DNA of 64,000 bases from positions 62,001-126,000 of the forward strand of contig NZ_CP013435.1 in the NCBI RefSeq assembly GCF_001718795.1, written 5' to 3'. Origin of the DNA: Burkholderia latens (lineage in GTDB: Bacteria; Pseudomonadota; Gammaproteobacteria; Burkholderiales; Burkholderiaceae). Made by a program: the position numbers and the translations under genes. The notes beneath the pieces are model-generated. The model made no database searches and was not told where the DNA came from. It was given only the letters and a program-made list of their open reading frames with translations. Position 1 is the first letter of the stretch, and each line of letters begins with the position of its first letter. Of this stretch, positions 35,442 through 43,914 are shown piece after piece.

Positions 35442-35570
35442 TCAAGACGCGACATTTATCGACGTTGATCAAAGAACCGAAAATCGCCTAAAACCCGGTA
35501 AATATAAGGCACACAAGGAAGTTCGTCATCTTCTAACGTTGACACAGACGCCCTCAAAGTCCCAGAATCG

Positions 35571-35606
35571 GGTTACACAGCGGTTACATGGAATGTCCAT
35601 GTAACC
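35571..35606. repeat. Integrase arm-type site, left end
   Basis: GGTTACACAG (35571-35580) followed by a perfect inverted repeat GGTTACATGG (35582-35591) / CCATGTAACC (35597-35606). The GGTTACACAGCGGTTACA string recurs at the right end (43151-43168), consistent with integrase or excisionase arm sites. Confidence 0.55.
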
Positions 35607-35616
35607 CTTTCCGAGG

Positions 35617-36990
35617 GTGGCAACGGTGGCGAAGGTCAATTTCACGGCAGGACGCGTAGAAGCGCATAAGTGCCCTGCCGGCAAATCGCAGGCATTCATC
35701 TGGGACAGCAAGGCTCCCGGTCTCGGCTTGCGTGCAACCAAGGCAGGGGCGAAGGCGTACATCTTCCAGGCGAAGCTCAACGGGGACGCCGTCCGCGTCA
35801 CGATAGGCGACCCCAGAAGCTGGAACATCGACCAGGCACAGGAGGAAGCGCGCCGTCTGCAGCGCCTCGTCGACGAAGGCATCGACCCGCGCGAACACGC
35901 TGCCGAGCAGCGTGCCGTGGTAGCGACGCGAAAAGCCGAAGCCGAGCGCAAAAACGTGACCTTTGCCGACGCATGGGCGGCTTACCTGATCGAGCTTGAA
36001 ACGAAACCCTCCCCGAAAACAAAGCGCCCGCGCAGCGCGCAGTACATCGAGGACCACCGCAAATTGGCCGCCCCCGGCGGCGAGAAAAAGAAGCGAGGAA
36101 AGGGGCTGACCAGCCAAGGCCCGCTGTATCCGCTCATGCCGCGGAAGCTGTCCGACATGACTGGCGACACGATCGCCAGTTGGATGGAAGACGAGGTTGC
36201 CGAACGCCCGACCAGCATCGCCTACGCCTACCGCATGTTTAAGGCCTTTGCCGGTTGGTGCGAGGGTCAAACGAAACTCAAGGGATTGTTGCCGGACGAC
36301 TGCCATTCGTCTCCCAAGGTCACGGCCCTGCTGCCCAGTACGAAAACGCCCGAAGGCGACTGCCTGGAGCGCGAGCAATTGCCGGCATGGTTTAAGGCAG
36401 TACGCGCGCTACCCAACCCCGTGGCGTCCGCCTACCTGCAAGGGGTTCTCATCACCGGCCCACGCCGCGAAGAACTCGCGGAACTGCGGTGGGAAAACGT
36501 CGATTTGCGCTGGAACAAGATAAAGCTGCGCGACAAGATCGAAGGCACCCGCACCATCCCGCTGACGCCCTATTTCCGATCGCTCCTGCTGGAACTGAAG
36601 CGCATCAACGAGACACCGCCGAGCGTCGCACAACGGAAGGACATGACAGCGGCAGGCACGCCCTGGCAACCTTCGCCATGGGTATTCCCGAGCAGCGCAT
36701 CGGAAAGCGGCCATATCGAGGAACCGCGCTATGCCCACGGGACCGCCATCGAACAAGCGGGCCTACCCCACGTGACGCTACAGGGTTTGCGCCGTTCTTT
36801 CGGCACACTGGCCGAGTGGCTGGAGGTTCCCGCCGGTGTCGTGGCTCAAATTCAGGGACACAAGCCTAGCGCACTGGCCGAGAAGCACTACCGCCGACGA
36901 CCGCTCGACTTGCTACGCCAGTGGCACACCCGCATCGAGGCGTGGATGCTGGAGCAGGCTGGCATCGAATTCGATTCAACCCAATCTTGA
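35617..36990 (+). CDS. int: Tyrosine recombinase / phage-type integrase
   Basis: About 457 residues. The N-terminus carries the DUF4102-like arm-binding domain (residues 5-90, FTAGRVEAHKCPAG...APGLGLRATKAG) found in island integrases. The catalytic domain (about 240-440) holds ITGPRREELAELRW (first Arg), HVTLQGLRRSFGTLAE (His and second Arg), IQGHKPSALAEKHY (second His and the nucleophile Tyr). It should cut and join at the tRNA-Thr repeats. The start is GTG; 35617 is given, but GTG 35626 has a better AGGGTGG ribosome site 5 nt upstream. It reads into the element, away from the distal repeat. Confidence 0.92.
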   Translation: MATVAKVNFTAGRVEAHKCPAGKSQAFIWDSKAPGLGLRATKAGAKAYIFQAKLNGDAVRVTIGDPRSWNIDQAQEEARRLQRLVDEGIDPREHAAEQRAVVATRKAEAERKNVTFADAWAAYLIELETKPSPKTKRPRSAQYIEDHRKLAAPGGEKKKRGKGLTSQGPLYPLMPRKLSDMTGDTIASWMEDEVAERPTSIAYAYRMFKAFAGWCEGQTKLKGLLPDDCHSSPKVTALLPSTKTPEGDCLEREQLPAWFKAVRALPNPVASAYLQGVLITGPRREELAELRWENVDLRWNKIKLRDKIEGTRTIPLTPYFRSLLLELKRINETPPSVAQRKDMTAAGTPWQPSPWVFPSSASESGHIEEPRYAHGTAIEQAGLPHVTLQGLRRSFGTLAEWLEVPAGVVAQIQGHKPSALAEKHYRRRPLDLLRQWHTRIEAWMLEQAGIEFDSTQS

Positions 36991-36993
36991 AAC

Positions 36994-37012
36994 TATGCCA
37001 CCAAGTGGCATA
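36994..37012. promoter_or_regulatory. Palindromic operator before the toxin-antitoxin operon
   Basis: Perfect TATGCCAC / GTGGCATA with a 3-nt centre, 8 bp before the toxin start. Position fits the site bound by the XRE antitoxin to autoregulate the operon. Confidence 0.65.
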
Positions 37013-37020
37013 ATACCAAA

Positions 37021-37404
37021 ATGAAGAGAGTGTTCAAAACCCGGCACTTCCAGCGCTGGATGCGCAAGTCCAGGCTGACGGATGCGGCCTTGTGCGAGGC
37101 GGTCGAGGAAATGATTGCCGGGCTGATTGATGCCGACCTTGGGGGCGGTGTCGTGAAGAAGCGGATTGGCCTTTCCGGGCGCGGCAAGCGTGGCGGGGCC
37201 AGAACGCTCCTTGCAACGAACAAGGGAACCCGCTGGTTCTTTGTGTTCGGATTCGAGAAAAACGAACGCTCGAATATCAGTGACAGCGAACTCGATGCCT
37301 TGCAGAGTCTTGCTGCCGATTTGCTTGCCAGAACGTCCGGCCAACTCGACCTTGCGGTGGCCGACGGAACGCTACAGGAGATTTGTCATGGCGACCAAAG
37401 CTAA
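37021..37404 (+). CDS. RelE/HigB-like type II toxin
   Basis: 127 residues. The sequence VFKTRHFQRWMRKSRLTDAA and later RTLLATNKGTRWFFVFGFEK is typical of the RelE/ParE-fold family (DUF1044/HigB-like), predicted to cleave mRNA on the ribosome. Here the toxin gene comes first, as in higBA. The downstream XRE gene overlaps it by 17 bp. Length and basic character fit. The C-terminal extension after GQLDLAVADG is longer than many RelE proteins. Confidence 0.82.
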   Translation: MKRVFKTRHFQRWMRKSRLTDAALCEAVEEMIAGLIDADLGGGVVKKRIGLSGRGKRGGARTLLATNKGTRWFFVFGFEKNERSNISDSELDALQSLAADLLARTSGQLDLAVADGTLQEICHGDQS

Positions 37405-37711
37405 AGCCAAGAGCGCGATCCTTGGTGCCGTTCATGAAACGGCGGCCGATCTGCATCGCCTCGGTTTTATCGACAAGCGGAAGATGCAGAAGTACGAGGC
37501 ACTCTGCCTCGAACCCGTGCCGGAATACGATGCCGCGAAAATTCGCGCGTTGCGCGCCCGATTTCATTTGAGCCAGGCAGTGCTTGCGGCCGCGCTCAAC
37601 ACCAGTTCATCGACGGTGCGTAAGTGGGAGATCGGCGACAAACGACCGAGCGGACCTTCGCAAAAGCTGCTGAACCTGATTGACAGGAAAGGGCTCGAAG
37701 CCGTTCTTTAA
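37388..37711 (+). CDS. XRE-family antitoxin
   Basis: 107 residues. The helix-turn-helix lies at about 55-90 (RARFHLSQAVLAAALNTSSS then VRKWEIGDKRPSG), as in HigA/NadS-type antitoxins and their repressors. The N-terminus (MATKAKAKSAILGAVHETA) should hold the toxin-binding part. Start ATG 37388, overlapping the toxin gene; the frame is open upstream but only inside the toxin. Expected to neutralise the toxin and repress the operon at the palindrome 36994-37012. Confidence 0.85.
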   Translation: MATKAKAKSAILGAVHETAADLHRLGFIDKRKMQKYEALCLEPVPEYDAAKIRALRARFHLSQAVLAAALNTSSSTVRKWEIGDKRPSGPSQKLLNLIDRKGLEAVL

Positions 37712-38108
37712 GCTCGAGAGCAACTATGCCGCCAGTGCCAGGCGGCATGTCTGCTCCCTCATGCCCCCAGAAATGCCCCCAAACTGTTCCGGTACCAACA
37801 GAAATACCAACAAAAGCCTGTGGTAGCGCAGTTCGAGTCCCGCAAGCTTCGCGCCGCGATACGCCCACGCAATGACTCGCTGAGGCCCGACGGGGAAACA
37901 GATCGTCCACAAAACCCTGGGAACTCCAAACCTAATACAGCCTGTAGGCACCGAGGAACCCTCGACAACATGGGTTCCTCTTTTTGGCTACCGTCCGATT
38001 CTCTCGGTCCCGAGAATCGCCGCGCCTCCCCCTGAACGTTGTCCGCTCCAGCGCTTCATCGCTTGCACGACAAAGCTTACTGAACGGCGCGGCGCGGACC
38101 ACGTTCCT
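37712..38108. other. Gene-free stretch in the element: hairpins and spaced repeats
   Basis: 397 bp. It holds an inverted repeat ATGCCGCC (37726-37733) / GGCGGCAT (37741-37748), two ATGCCCCCA copies 12 bp apart (37761, 37773), two TACCAACA copies also 12 bp apart (37793, 37805), and a terminator at 37953-37985. The spaced repeats look like integrase arm sites of another element. No protein remnant could be read in any frame. Confidence 0.5.
37953..37985 (+). terminator. Rho-independent terminator
   Basis: GAGGAACCC (37953-37961), 10-nt loop, GGGTTCCTC (37972-37980), then five T. Confidence 0.8.
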
Positions 38109-38520
38109 TCATTCGAGGCAAGGTCCTGCACGTTCTTGGATTGGCAGTGATCCTTGTCCACAAATGATAGCGACCATGTGCGGCGCGTTCCACTTGCTTG
38201 CCTCGCCGATCTTGCCGTCGGCCACGAGTTTCTTCAGCACTTCGAGCTTCTTCTGGTACTCCAGCCCATCGTCGCTGTTCTCGATCTCGAACTGGTAGAC
38301 CTTGAGCATCGAGCCGTGGTCTTCGTCAATGTGTGTGACGTCGTAGAACTGTCCCTCGTAGCCTGTCTTCAGTGCCTTATAGAAGCGGTCGGTGTAGTCG
38401 GCCAAAAGTCGAATCAGGATGTCTTCCTGCTTGCGGATGTCTGTGAACGCGTTCACAGCCAGCTCGGCCGCCGGGATGAACAGCGTGTACCAGTCCGATG
38501 CGTCTGCGCAGAAGTCGATC
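38109..38520 (-). pseudogene. C-terminal fragment of a larger protein, cut by the IS
   Basis: About 137 codons remain, from the IS edge to the stop at 38109: DASDWYTLFIPAAELAVNAF ... YEGQFYDVTHIDEDHGSML ... KIGEASKWNAPHMVAIICG. The 5' part is missing; codons before it come from the insertion sequence. The acidic helical sequence reminds me of the C-termini of large restriction or helicase-type proteins, but I cannot name the family. Same strand as the truncated P-loop gene on the other side of the IS. Confidence 0.65.
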
Positions 38521-38549
38521 TGTTGATGTCCACGCAGAACTGACCCACC
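38521..38549. repeat. IS21 left terminal inverted repeat
   Basis: 29 bp starting TGTTGATGTCCAC and ending GACCCACC; pairs with 40974-41002. Confidence 0.9.
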
Positions 38550-38625
38550 TGAGGCTGTAGTTTTCATCGAATTTTGACCCACGTGATTGAATGCCCTGCT
38601 CAATCTTTGAGCAGGGGATACAGAG

Positions 38626-40140
38626 GTGATCACGGTGGGCATATTGGCCAAGATCAGGCGGATGTATTTCCGCGAGAAGGTCCCGCTGCGCGAGATTGCG
38701 AGGCGCACGGGCCTGTCCCGGAACACGGTGCGCAGCTGGCTTCGGCAGACGGATGCCGTTGAGCCGAAGTACCCGAAGCGCGTCAGCCCGAGCGTCGTCG
38801 ACGAGTGGGCCGCGCAACTGACGGGCTGGCTGCGGGCAGACAGTCATCGCCCGAAGCGTGACCGGCGCACGGCCCGGTTCATGTTCGAGGCCATCCGCGG
38901 CGAGGGCTATGCCGGCAGCTACGGCCGCGTCAGCGCCTTCGTGAGACGCTGGCACGAGGAGCAGGCTGCAGCACCGCGCAGGAAGGCCTATGTACCGCTG
39001 GCCTTCGAACCCGGCGAAGCCTTCCAGTTTGACTGGAGCTGCGAATACGCCTTCATCGGCGGGTTGCGGCGACGCCTGGAGGTCGCCCACGTCAAGCTCA
39101 ATGCCAGCCGGGCGTTCTGGCTGGTCGCCTATCCGACCCAGAGTCACGAGATGCTGTTCGATGCGCACGCCCGCGCATTCGCCGCGTTCGGCGGCGTGCC
39201 GCGCCGCGGCATCTACGACAACATGAAGACCGCCGTGGACAAGGTCGGCCGCGGCAAGGAGCGCGCGGTCAACGCCCGCTTCGAGGCAATGTGCGGCCAT
39301 TACCTGTTCGAGCCGGAATTCTGCAACCGTGCCGCCGGCTGGGAGAAGGGCATCGTTGAGAAGAACGTGCAGGACCGGCGCCGCCAGATCTGGCACGAGG
39401 CTGCGCTACGACGCTGGGAAACGCTGGAGCTTCTGAACGAATGGGTCGCGGGCCAGTGTCGTCAGGCCTGGCAGATGCGGCACCCGCAGTGGCCCGAGCT
39501 GACGGTCGAGGACGTGCTGCAGGACGAGCGCACCAGGCTGATGCCCAATCCACGCCCGTTCGACGGCTATGTCGAGCAGACGCTGCGGGTGTCGTCGACC
39601 AGCCTCATCCACTTCCAGCGCAACCGCTACAGCGTGCCCACCGAGTACACGAACCAGCTGGTGAGCGTGCGCTGCTATCCGGCATATCTCAGCGTCGTCG
39701 CCGACGCCCAGGAGATCGCACGCCACGAACGCAGCTTCGAGCGGCACATGACCTTCTACGACTGGCGCCATTACATCACGCTGGTTGAGCGCAAACCCGG
39801 CGCGTTGCGCAACGGCGCTCCGTTCGTCACGATGCCACAGCCGCTGCAGCAGTTGCAGCGGCACCTACTGAAGCACCCGGGAGGCGATCGCATCATGACG
39901 CAGGTGCTCGCCGCGGTGCGCGAACACGGACTCGATGCCGTGCTGCTTGCCGTGCAGGCAGCGCTGGACTCGGGACGCCCCAGTGGGGAGCACGTTCTGA
40001 ACGTGCTGAGCCGGTTGAAGGCACCCACCACGAGCACCAACCTCGCGACGACGAAACTCCAGCTTACCGAAGAGCCGGCCGCCGACGTGAGCCGCTACGA
40101 AACCCTGCGCGCCAACCCACCGGAGGACCGTCATGTCTAA
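38626..40140 (+). CDS. istA: IS21-family transposase IstA
   Basis: 504 residues. N-terminal helix-turn-helix ([20 protein letters not shown], about 22-41) and a DDE integrase core (about 125-260) with FDWSCEYAF and [13 protein letters not shown], the usual IstA blocks. It catalyses transposition together with IstB. Start is GTG at 38626, with another GTG at 38635. It overlaps istB by 8 bp. Frame is intact, so the element may be active. Confidence 0.93.
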   Translation: MITVGILAKIRRMYFREKVPLREIARRTGLSRNTVRSWLRQTDAVEPKYPKRVSPSVVDEWAAQLTGWLRADSHRPKRDRRTARFMFEAIRGEGYAGSYGRVSAFVRRWHEEQAAAPRRKAYVPLAFEPGEAFQFDWSCEYAFIGGLRRRLEVAHVKLNASRAFWLVAYPTQSHEMLFDAHARAFAAFGGVPRRGIYDNMKTAVDKVGRGKERAVNARFEAMCGHYLFEPEFCNRAAGWEKGIVEKNVQDRRRQIWHEAALRRWETLELLNEWVAGQCRQAWQMRHPQWPELTVEDVLQDERTRLMPNPRPFDGYVEQTLRVSSTSLIHFQRNRYSVPTEYTNQLVSVRCYPAYLSVVADAQEIARHERSFERHMTFYDWRHYITLVERKPGALRNGAPFVTMPQPLQQLQRHLLKHPGGDRIMTQVLAAVREHGLDAVLLAVQAALDSGRPSGEHVLNVLSRLKAPTTSTNLATTKLQLTEEPAADVSRYETLRANPPEDRHV

Positions 40141-40930
40141 CGACATCGCCGCCCAACTCAAGGGGCTCAAACTGCATGGTATGGCGAGCACCTGGCCAGA
40201 GCTGCTGGCGCAGTCGCGTCACACGGAGTTCGCCCCGGAGCGCTTCATGAAGCAACTGCTGATGGCTGAGACGGCGGAGCGACAGGTGCGCTCGATCGCC
40301 TACCAGATGACCGCCGCTCGCTTCCCGGCTCACCGCGACCTGAAGGGCTTCGACTTCGCGCAGGCACACGTCGACGAAGCGCTGGTTCGAGAACTCAGTG
40401 ACCTGTCGTTCCTCGCAGGCGCACACAACGTCGTGTTCATCGGTGGCCCCGGCACCGGCAAAACGCACCTCGCCTCAGCGATCGGAATTGAGGCCGTGCA
40501 GCGCCACGGCAAGCGCGTGCGTTACTTCTCGACCGTCGAGCTGACCAACGCACTGGAGCAGGAGAAGTCCATCGGAAAACAAGGCCAGATCGCCCATAAG
40601 CTGATGTACGTCGACCTGGTGATCCTCGACGAACTGGGCTACCTGCCGTTCAGCCAGACCGGTGGCGCATTGCTGTTCCACTTGCTCTCGAAGCTGTATG
40701 AACACACGAGTGTCGTGATCACCACCAACCTCAGCTTCGGCGAGTGGGCGACCGTGTTCGGGGACGCAAAGATGACGACGGCGCTGCTGGACCGCGTCAC
40801 CCATCACTGCCACATCGTCGAAACGGGCAATGAATCCTGGCGCTTCAAGTCCAGTTCTGCCAAGGCGAAGACAACCAGAAAGAGAGCAGCAAAAGCAGCA
40901 GGCAGTGAGGAGTTATCCACACCGGAATAG
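40133..40930 (+). CDS. istB: IS21-family helper ATPase IstB
   Basis: 265 residues of the IstB/DnaA-like AAA+ family. Walker A is GGPGTGKT (104-111) and Walker B is [13 protein letters not shown] (about 162-174). IstB assembles on target DNA and guides the IstA transposase. Start ATG 40133 overlaps the end of istA. A Lys/Arg/Ala-rich tail follows the ATPase fold. Intact. Confidence 0.94.
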   Translation: MSNDIAAQLKGLKLHGMASTWPELLAQSRHTEFAPERFMKQLLMAETAERQVRSIAYQMTAARFPAHRDLKGFDFAQAHVDEALVRELSDLSFLAGAHNVVFIGGPGTGKTHLASAIGIEAVQRHGKRVRYFSTVELTNALEQEKSIGKQGQIAHKLMYVDLVILDELGYLPFSQTGGALLFHLLSKLYEHTSVVITTNLSFGEWATVFGDAKMTTALLDRVTHHCHIVETGNESWRFKSSSAKAKTTRKRAAKAAGSEELSTPE

Positions 40931-40973
40931 ATGTACTACGCTGTCTCGGGGTGGGTCAGATTTAGATGAAAAC

Positions 40974-41002
40974 GGTGGGTCAAGATTCGGTGGAAATCAA
41001 CA
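40974..41002. repeat. IS21 right terminal inverted repeat
   Basis: 29 bp; its reverse complement starts TGTTGATTTCCAC and ends GACCCACC, matching the left repeat at 22 positions. Confidence 0.9.
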
Positions 41003-41755
41003 GGCAAACAGGCCAATTTCGAGTGCATGCCTTCCCTGGGGTGTGCGCAAAAAGGCTAGGAGTCGGTCTGGCTGAATTGGCACGGCCATCGTAATCTTCG
41101 GATCGACCATCGTTACGCCTGTGCCGCGACGCGAGAAACTGATCGGGATGCCACTCCAGCTCGAACACAGCAAACCGATCAAGTCCTTCCCCAACTCGGG
41201 CAAGAAGGCACTGCCCTCATCCGGGGCAATCAAAAGCGCCCGGTTCTGATCTGTCTGCTCTTTCACGGCAACAAACGTAAACCGTTCAAGGGTGCGAGGC
41301 GGTGACGGCGGGGCTTTGGGACGACTTTGTTCAAGCTCGACCAACCGACTGGCAAAGGCATCGTTAGAGGGAAGTCCCTTGCTCGCTAGCTTGCCAATTG
41401 CCCTCTGGGTGCCCGCATACTCGGCGTGCCACGCCGTCATGCGGCCTTTGTGTTCCTGCCACGCAGCGAGCGTCTCCGTATCGTGTGCGGCAATGAGGGC
41501 GCGGCGGTGATTCATGGACGGCTCCGCTGCTGGAGACTTTCCAACGCCTGAGGCACCACCCATTCCAATGTAGGCGGCAAGCCCGATTAGCCGACCGTTC
41601 CATTTGGCTTTGGCGCATGGAGCAACAGCGTTCGCGGTATGTGTATCAATAACGCCTGCGAACATCGTAGCGAACGTAGCGGTGCGAGCCACTGCCTCGA
41701 CCAAAGCACGTTGCTTCCTCGATAGCGCGTGTAGCGGAACAGAATTGCCGGACAT
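40997..41755 (-). pseudogene. P-loop DUF3987-like protein, 3' end lost to the IS
   Basis: 252 codons survive, starting at ATG 41755 (MSGNSVPLHALSRKQRALVE) with AGGAGG 7 nt upstream. A P-loop GGASGVGKSP (about 67-76) follows a Gly-rich segment, then an alpha-helical region and RTLERFTFVAVKEQ. This layout resembles DUF3987/YfjI-type primase-helicase-like proteins found in mobile elements. The reading frame runs into the IS21 end, whose TGTTGA supplies the stop at 40997; the true C-terminus is gone. Confidence 0.65.
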
Positions 41756-41820
41756 CACGCGGCCTCCTGTCCATCGAGGAGAACTACCATGTAGACTTTG
41801 TCGGTGGCGATGCCAATCAT
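41755..41820 (-). CDS. Possible 21-codon coupling ORF
   Basis: ATG 41820 to TGA 41755, product MIGIATDKVYMVVLLDGQEA plus Ala. Its start overlaps the stop of the gene above (ATGA) and its stop shares one base with the start of the P-loop gene (TGATG), and the AGGAGG for that gene lies inside it. The arrangement suggests translational coupling; a functional peptide is not implied. Confidence 0.4.
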   Translation of the reverse strand: MIGIATDKVYMVVLLDGQEAA

Positions 41821-42074
41821 TGCGCCACCTCGCTATTGCTGATGTTGACAAATGCGTCATAGGCAGCCACTACACCATCGCGCTTGGTAACGATCACGGC
41901 AGGCCAGCGAAGACGGCCGTTCGCATGCTTCTGCGGCACGACACCGAAGTAGCTGCCCGTCTGGCAGTAGCGCTTGCGGGCGGTCTGCTCTTCGATATGG
42001 TTGTGCGCGGCAAACGTCTTGGTTTGCCACGGATATGCGGTGTGTTCGGCTGAACGATTTTGAGTATTGGACAT
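41817..42074 (-). CDS. Small excisionase / DNA-binding-like protein
   Basis: 85 residues. NHIEEQTARKRYCQTGSYFG (about 25-44) followed by NGRLRWPAVIVT looks like the winged helix of AlpA/Xis-type proteins, where a specificity helix is followed by an NGR[LR]xxP loop. Such genes in tRNA elements act as excisionases or regulators of the integrase. AGGAA precedes the ATG. It heads a three-gene chain with the 21-codon frame and the P-loop gene. Confidence 0.6.
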   Translation of the reverse strand: MSNTQNRSAEHTAYPWQTKTFAAHNHIEEQTARKRYCQTGSYFGVVPQKHANGRLRWPAVIVTKRDGVVAAYDAFVNISNSEVAQ

Positions 42075-42112
42075 CTCTGTTCCTCGTCGGCCGGAATGCG
42101 GGCCTGTGCGCC

Positions 42113-42212
42113 ACGTTGATCAAATGCGATCAACGTAACGCCATGATCCGACTCGAGAAGCAGGTGCTGAACCAGAGCGACGGTAACCGTCGCTTATCGA
42201 CGGCTACCGTCG
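42113..42212. promoter_or_regulatory. Cluster of three inverted repeats (operator region)
   Basis: ACGTTGATC (42113-42121) / GATCAACGT (42128-42136); GCGACGGT-A-ACCGTCGC (42177-42193); CGACGG-CTA-CCGTCG (42198-42212). They lie upstream of the excisionase-like gene, in the gap after the gene ending at 42229. Likely operators; the protein is unknown. Confidence 0.55.
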
Positions 42213-42228
42213 GAATCCTTCGTGAGTT

Positions 42229-43071
42229 TTAGCCCTTTTGCTTTTCGCGCAGCCTACGCAACCGAGCGCCAAGCGCATCTTCAGTCAGGCGGCCCATCAT
42301 GGTTCCGTCTTTCTGTACGGTATTGGCTTTATAGATAAGGGCAGATACGGTCGCCTTCTTGGTCTGGTACTGCTCGATGCGACCAGTGAATGGAGGGACC
42401 TCATCCAGCGCCATCCCCTTGAGCTGTAGCCATACTTCCTTGGTGGCATCAGAGGCCGCCGCCGTAATGGCTGCCGCAATTAAATGATCCAGATCGTGTA
42501 GTCTTTTTTTCCCCAAGAGGGAGACACGCCGACCATGGTTAGACGTCGGTTGCACTGCGACATCTGCCTGTGACGCAGATTGAGTTTTTTGCTCCTCCTC
42601 TGCTGTGGCTAATAATCTCAAAGCAGCCAACTCGTCGTCTACGGAGACCGCGAAAGGGTGCTGGTTAGAGCCGGGAGGGTAAATATGCCGCATAAACTCC
42701 AGCAGCTTGGGAACATTCCAAGAGGCTTCGCCAGTAGCGTTGCACCACTTCAGGAATTCGTCCGATACGATCTCATCAAGGGGCATGAGCCCGCCACGTG
42801 CATCATCGCGATATTCGTCCAGCAATCGACTCGCGAACTGCAATTGACGCGGGGTCGCGGGCAAATCGGGGTCATCGAGCTGGCGTACATCGCTTCCCTC
42901 GCCGGGGATCTCCGTGCATCTGTCGGAAGGCGGGATGACGCCCGTGACCAACAAGACCCCTTCTGCTGGCGTCCAGTATGGGCGCTTATTTATGTAGTAT
43001 TCGACCCGCTCAAGAAACTTCACTCGTTTGTGGGCTGATTGACTGCGTTTTTTCTGAACGTCGGCGCTCAT
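42229..43071 (-). CDS. Hypothetical protein of the integrative element
   Basis: 280 residues from ATG 43071 (MSADVQKKRSQSAHKRVKFL); a TTG at 43095 would add eight codons without a ribosome site. It is hydrophilic, with an early VEYYINKRPYWTPAEGVLLV motif and a helical basic C-terminus (ALGARLRRLREKQKG). I do not recognise a family. Codon use and base composition are less GC-rich than the host, as in the rest of the element, which points to foreign origin. Confidence 0.6.
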   Translation of the reverse strand: MSADVQKKRSQSAHKRVKFLERVEYYINKRPYWTPAEGVLLVTGVIPPSDRCTEIPGEGSDVRQLDDPDLPATPRQLQFASRLLDEYRDDARGGLMPLDEIVSDEFLKWCNATGEASWNVPKLLEFMRHIYPPGSNQHPFAVSVDDELAALRLLATAEEEQKTQSASQADVAVQPTSNHGRRVSLLGKKRLHDLDHLIAAAITAAASDATKEVWLQLKGMALDEVPPFTGRIEQYQTKKATVSALIYKANTVQKDGTMMGRLTEDALGARLRRLREKQKG

Positions 43072-43150
43072 CCTCGGCAGTTGCAGTAGTGGCAAGGGCC
43101 GTAGCCTACCGTATCCCGGTGATCGAGATGGATCTTCGCTGACCGAATCC

Positions 43151-43219
43151 GGTTACACAGCGGTTACACGGACACAAAAACGAACAAGGGGTTACACGAA
43201 AAAATCGCGTAACCCCTTG
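43151..43219. repeat. Integrase arm-type sites and hairpin at the right end
   Basis: GGTTACAC at 43151-43158, 43162-43169 and 43190-43197, the first two spaced as at the left end. The perfect 11-bp inverted repeat CAAGGGGTTAC (43185-43195) / GTAACCCCTTG (43209-43219) lies 7 bp past the tRNA 3' end and on the minus strand is followed by TTCGTTTTTG, so it may replace the tRNA terminator. Confidence 0.6.
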
Positions 43220-43226
43220 ATTTTAT

Positions 43227-43302
<76 letters not shown>

Positions 43303-43321
43303 GTAAGCGCGAGATTCTACC

Positions 43322-43843
43322 TCATTTCACGATCTTGAGGCGAGGTCTGCTGCCACCTTTCGAGCCGTCGCCATCGGTTTTCGGCGGTTCGTCGGCACCT
43401 TCGGACGGCTCCTCGTTCGCGCCGCCATCGGCGACCGGCGTCAACACGGCAGGCGACTCATCGCGCGGCGCATCTTCCGCGTGCTCGGCTTCGTCTTCGA
43501 ACGCCCCCGAATCCGCACCCTCGCCCGCCACCGCATCGACCTGGAACGCCATTCCCTGCCCGTTCTCCCGCGCATAGATCGCGAGCACGTTTGCGACCGG
43601 AATCTCGATCTTGTGCGCCTTCCCGGAGAACCGGGCAGTGAACTCGATCCACTCGTTGCCCATCTGCAGCTGGCTCGTCGCCTCGAAGCTGATGTTGAGC
43701 ACGATCTCGCCGTCACGCACGAACTGTCGCGGCACGCGCGTCGAGTTGTCGACCCTCACCGCGATATGCGGCGTGTAGCCGTTATCGGTGCACCACTCGT
43801 ACAGCGCGCGCAGCAGATAAGGCTTCGTTGAAATCTCTTGCAT
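43322..43843 (-). CDS. sspB: ClpXP protease specificity-enhancing factor SspB
   Basis: 173 residues. The N-terminal SspB fold begins MQEISTKPYLLRALYEWC at ATG 43843, with VPRQFVRDGEIVLNISFEAT (about 38-57). SspB tethers ssrA-tagged proteins to ClpX. After residue about 115 comes an acidic, Pro/Asp/Glu-rich linker, and the C-terminus RPRLKIVK is the ClpX-binding tail, both typical of SspB. It follows sspA after 71 bp in the usual sspAB pair. Confidence 0.95.
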   Translation of the reverse strand: MQEISTKPYLLRALYEWCTDNGYTPHIAVRVDNSTRVPRQFVRDGEIVLNISFEATSQLQMGNEWIEFTARFSGKAHKIEIPVANVLAIYARENGQGMAFQVDAVAGEGADSGAFEDEAEHAEDAPRDESPAVLTPVADGGANEEPSEGADEPPKTDGDGSKGGSRPRLKIVK

Positions 43844-43914
43844 CACAATCCTCGAACCCGGAGCGGGCACGCGGCATGCCGCGCCGCCCGCTCCGTCGTG
43901 CACTCATTGCACCA

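Larger units (their letters stand above)
38521..41002 (+). mobile_element. IS21-family insertion sequence
   Basis: 2482 bp with istA and istB and imperfect terminal inverted repeats (38521-38549 and 40974-41002; 22 of 29 positions match, both beginning TGTTGAT and ending GACCCACC). TGACCCAC-type sites recur just inside both ends, as is usual for IS21 transposase binding. There is no direct target duplication: GTCGATC precedes and GGCAAAC follows. The two flanks belong to different truncated genes. Confidence 0.93.

Noticed and set aside
37815..37850. tRNA-like GTTCGAGTCCC stretch in the island
   Set aside because: The flanking bases do not pair as a T-stem and no acceptor or anticodon arm can be drawn.
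37596..37910. 104-codon minus-strand frame across the antitoxin end
   Set aside because: Overlaps the antitoxin antisense and the repeat-rich gap; no start signal or domain.
38514..41009. Target-site duplication around the IS21 copy
   Set aside because: Flanking 7-mers differ completely (GTCGATC and GGCAAAC).
42113..42212. CRISPR-like array
   Set aside because: Three unrelated inverted repeats, no direct repeat-spacer regularity and no cas genes in the window.
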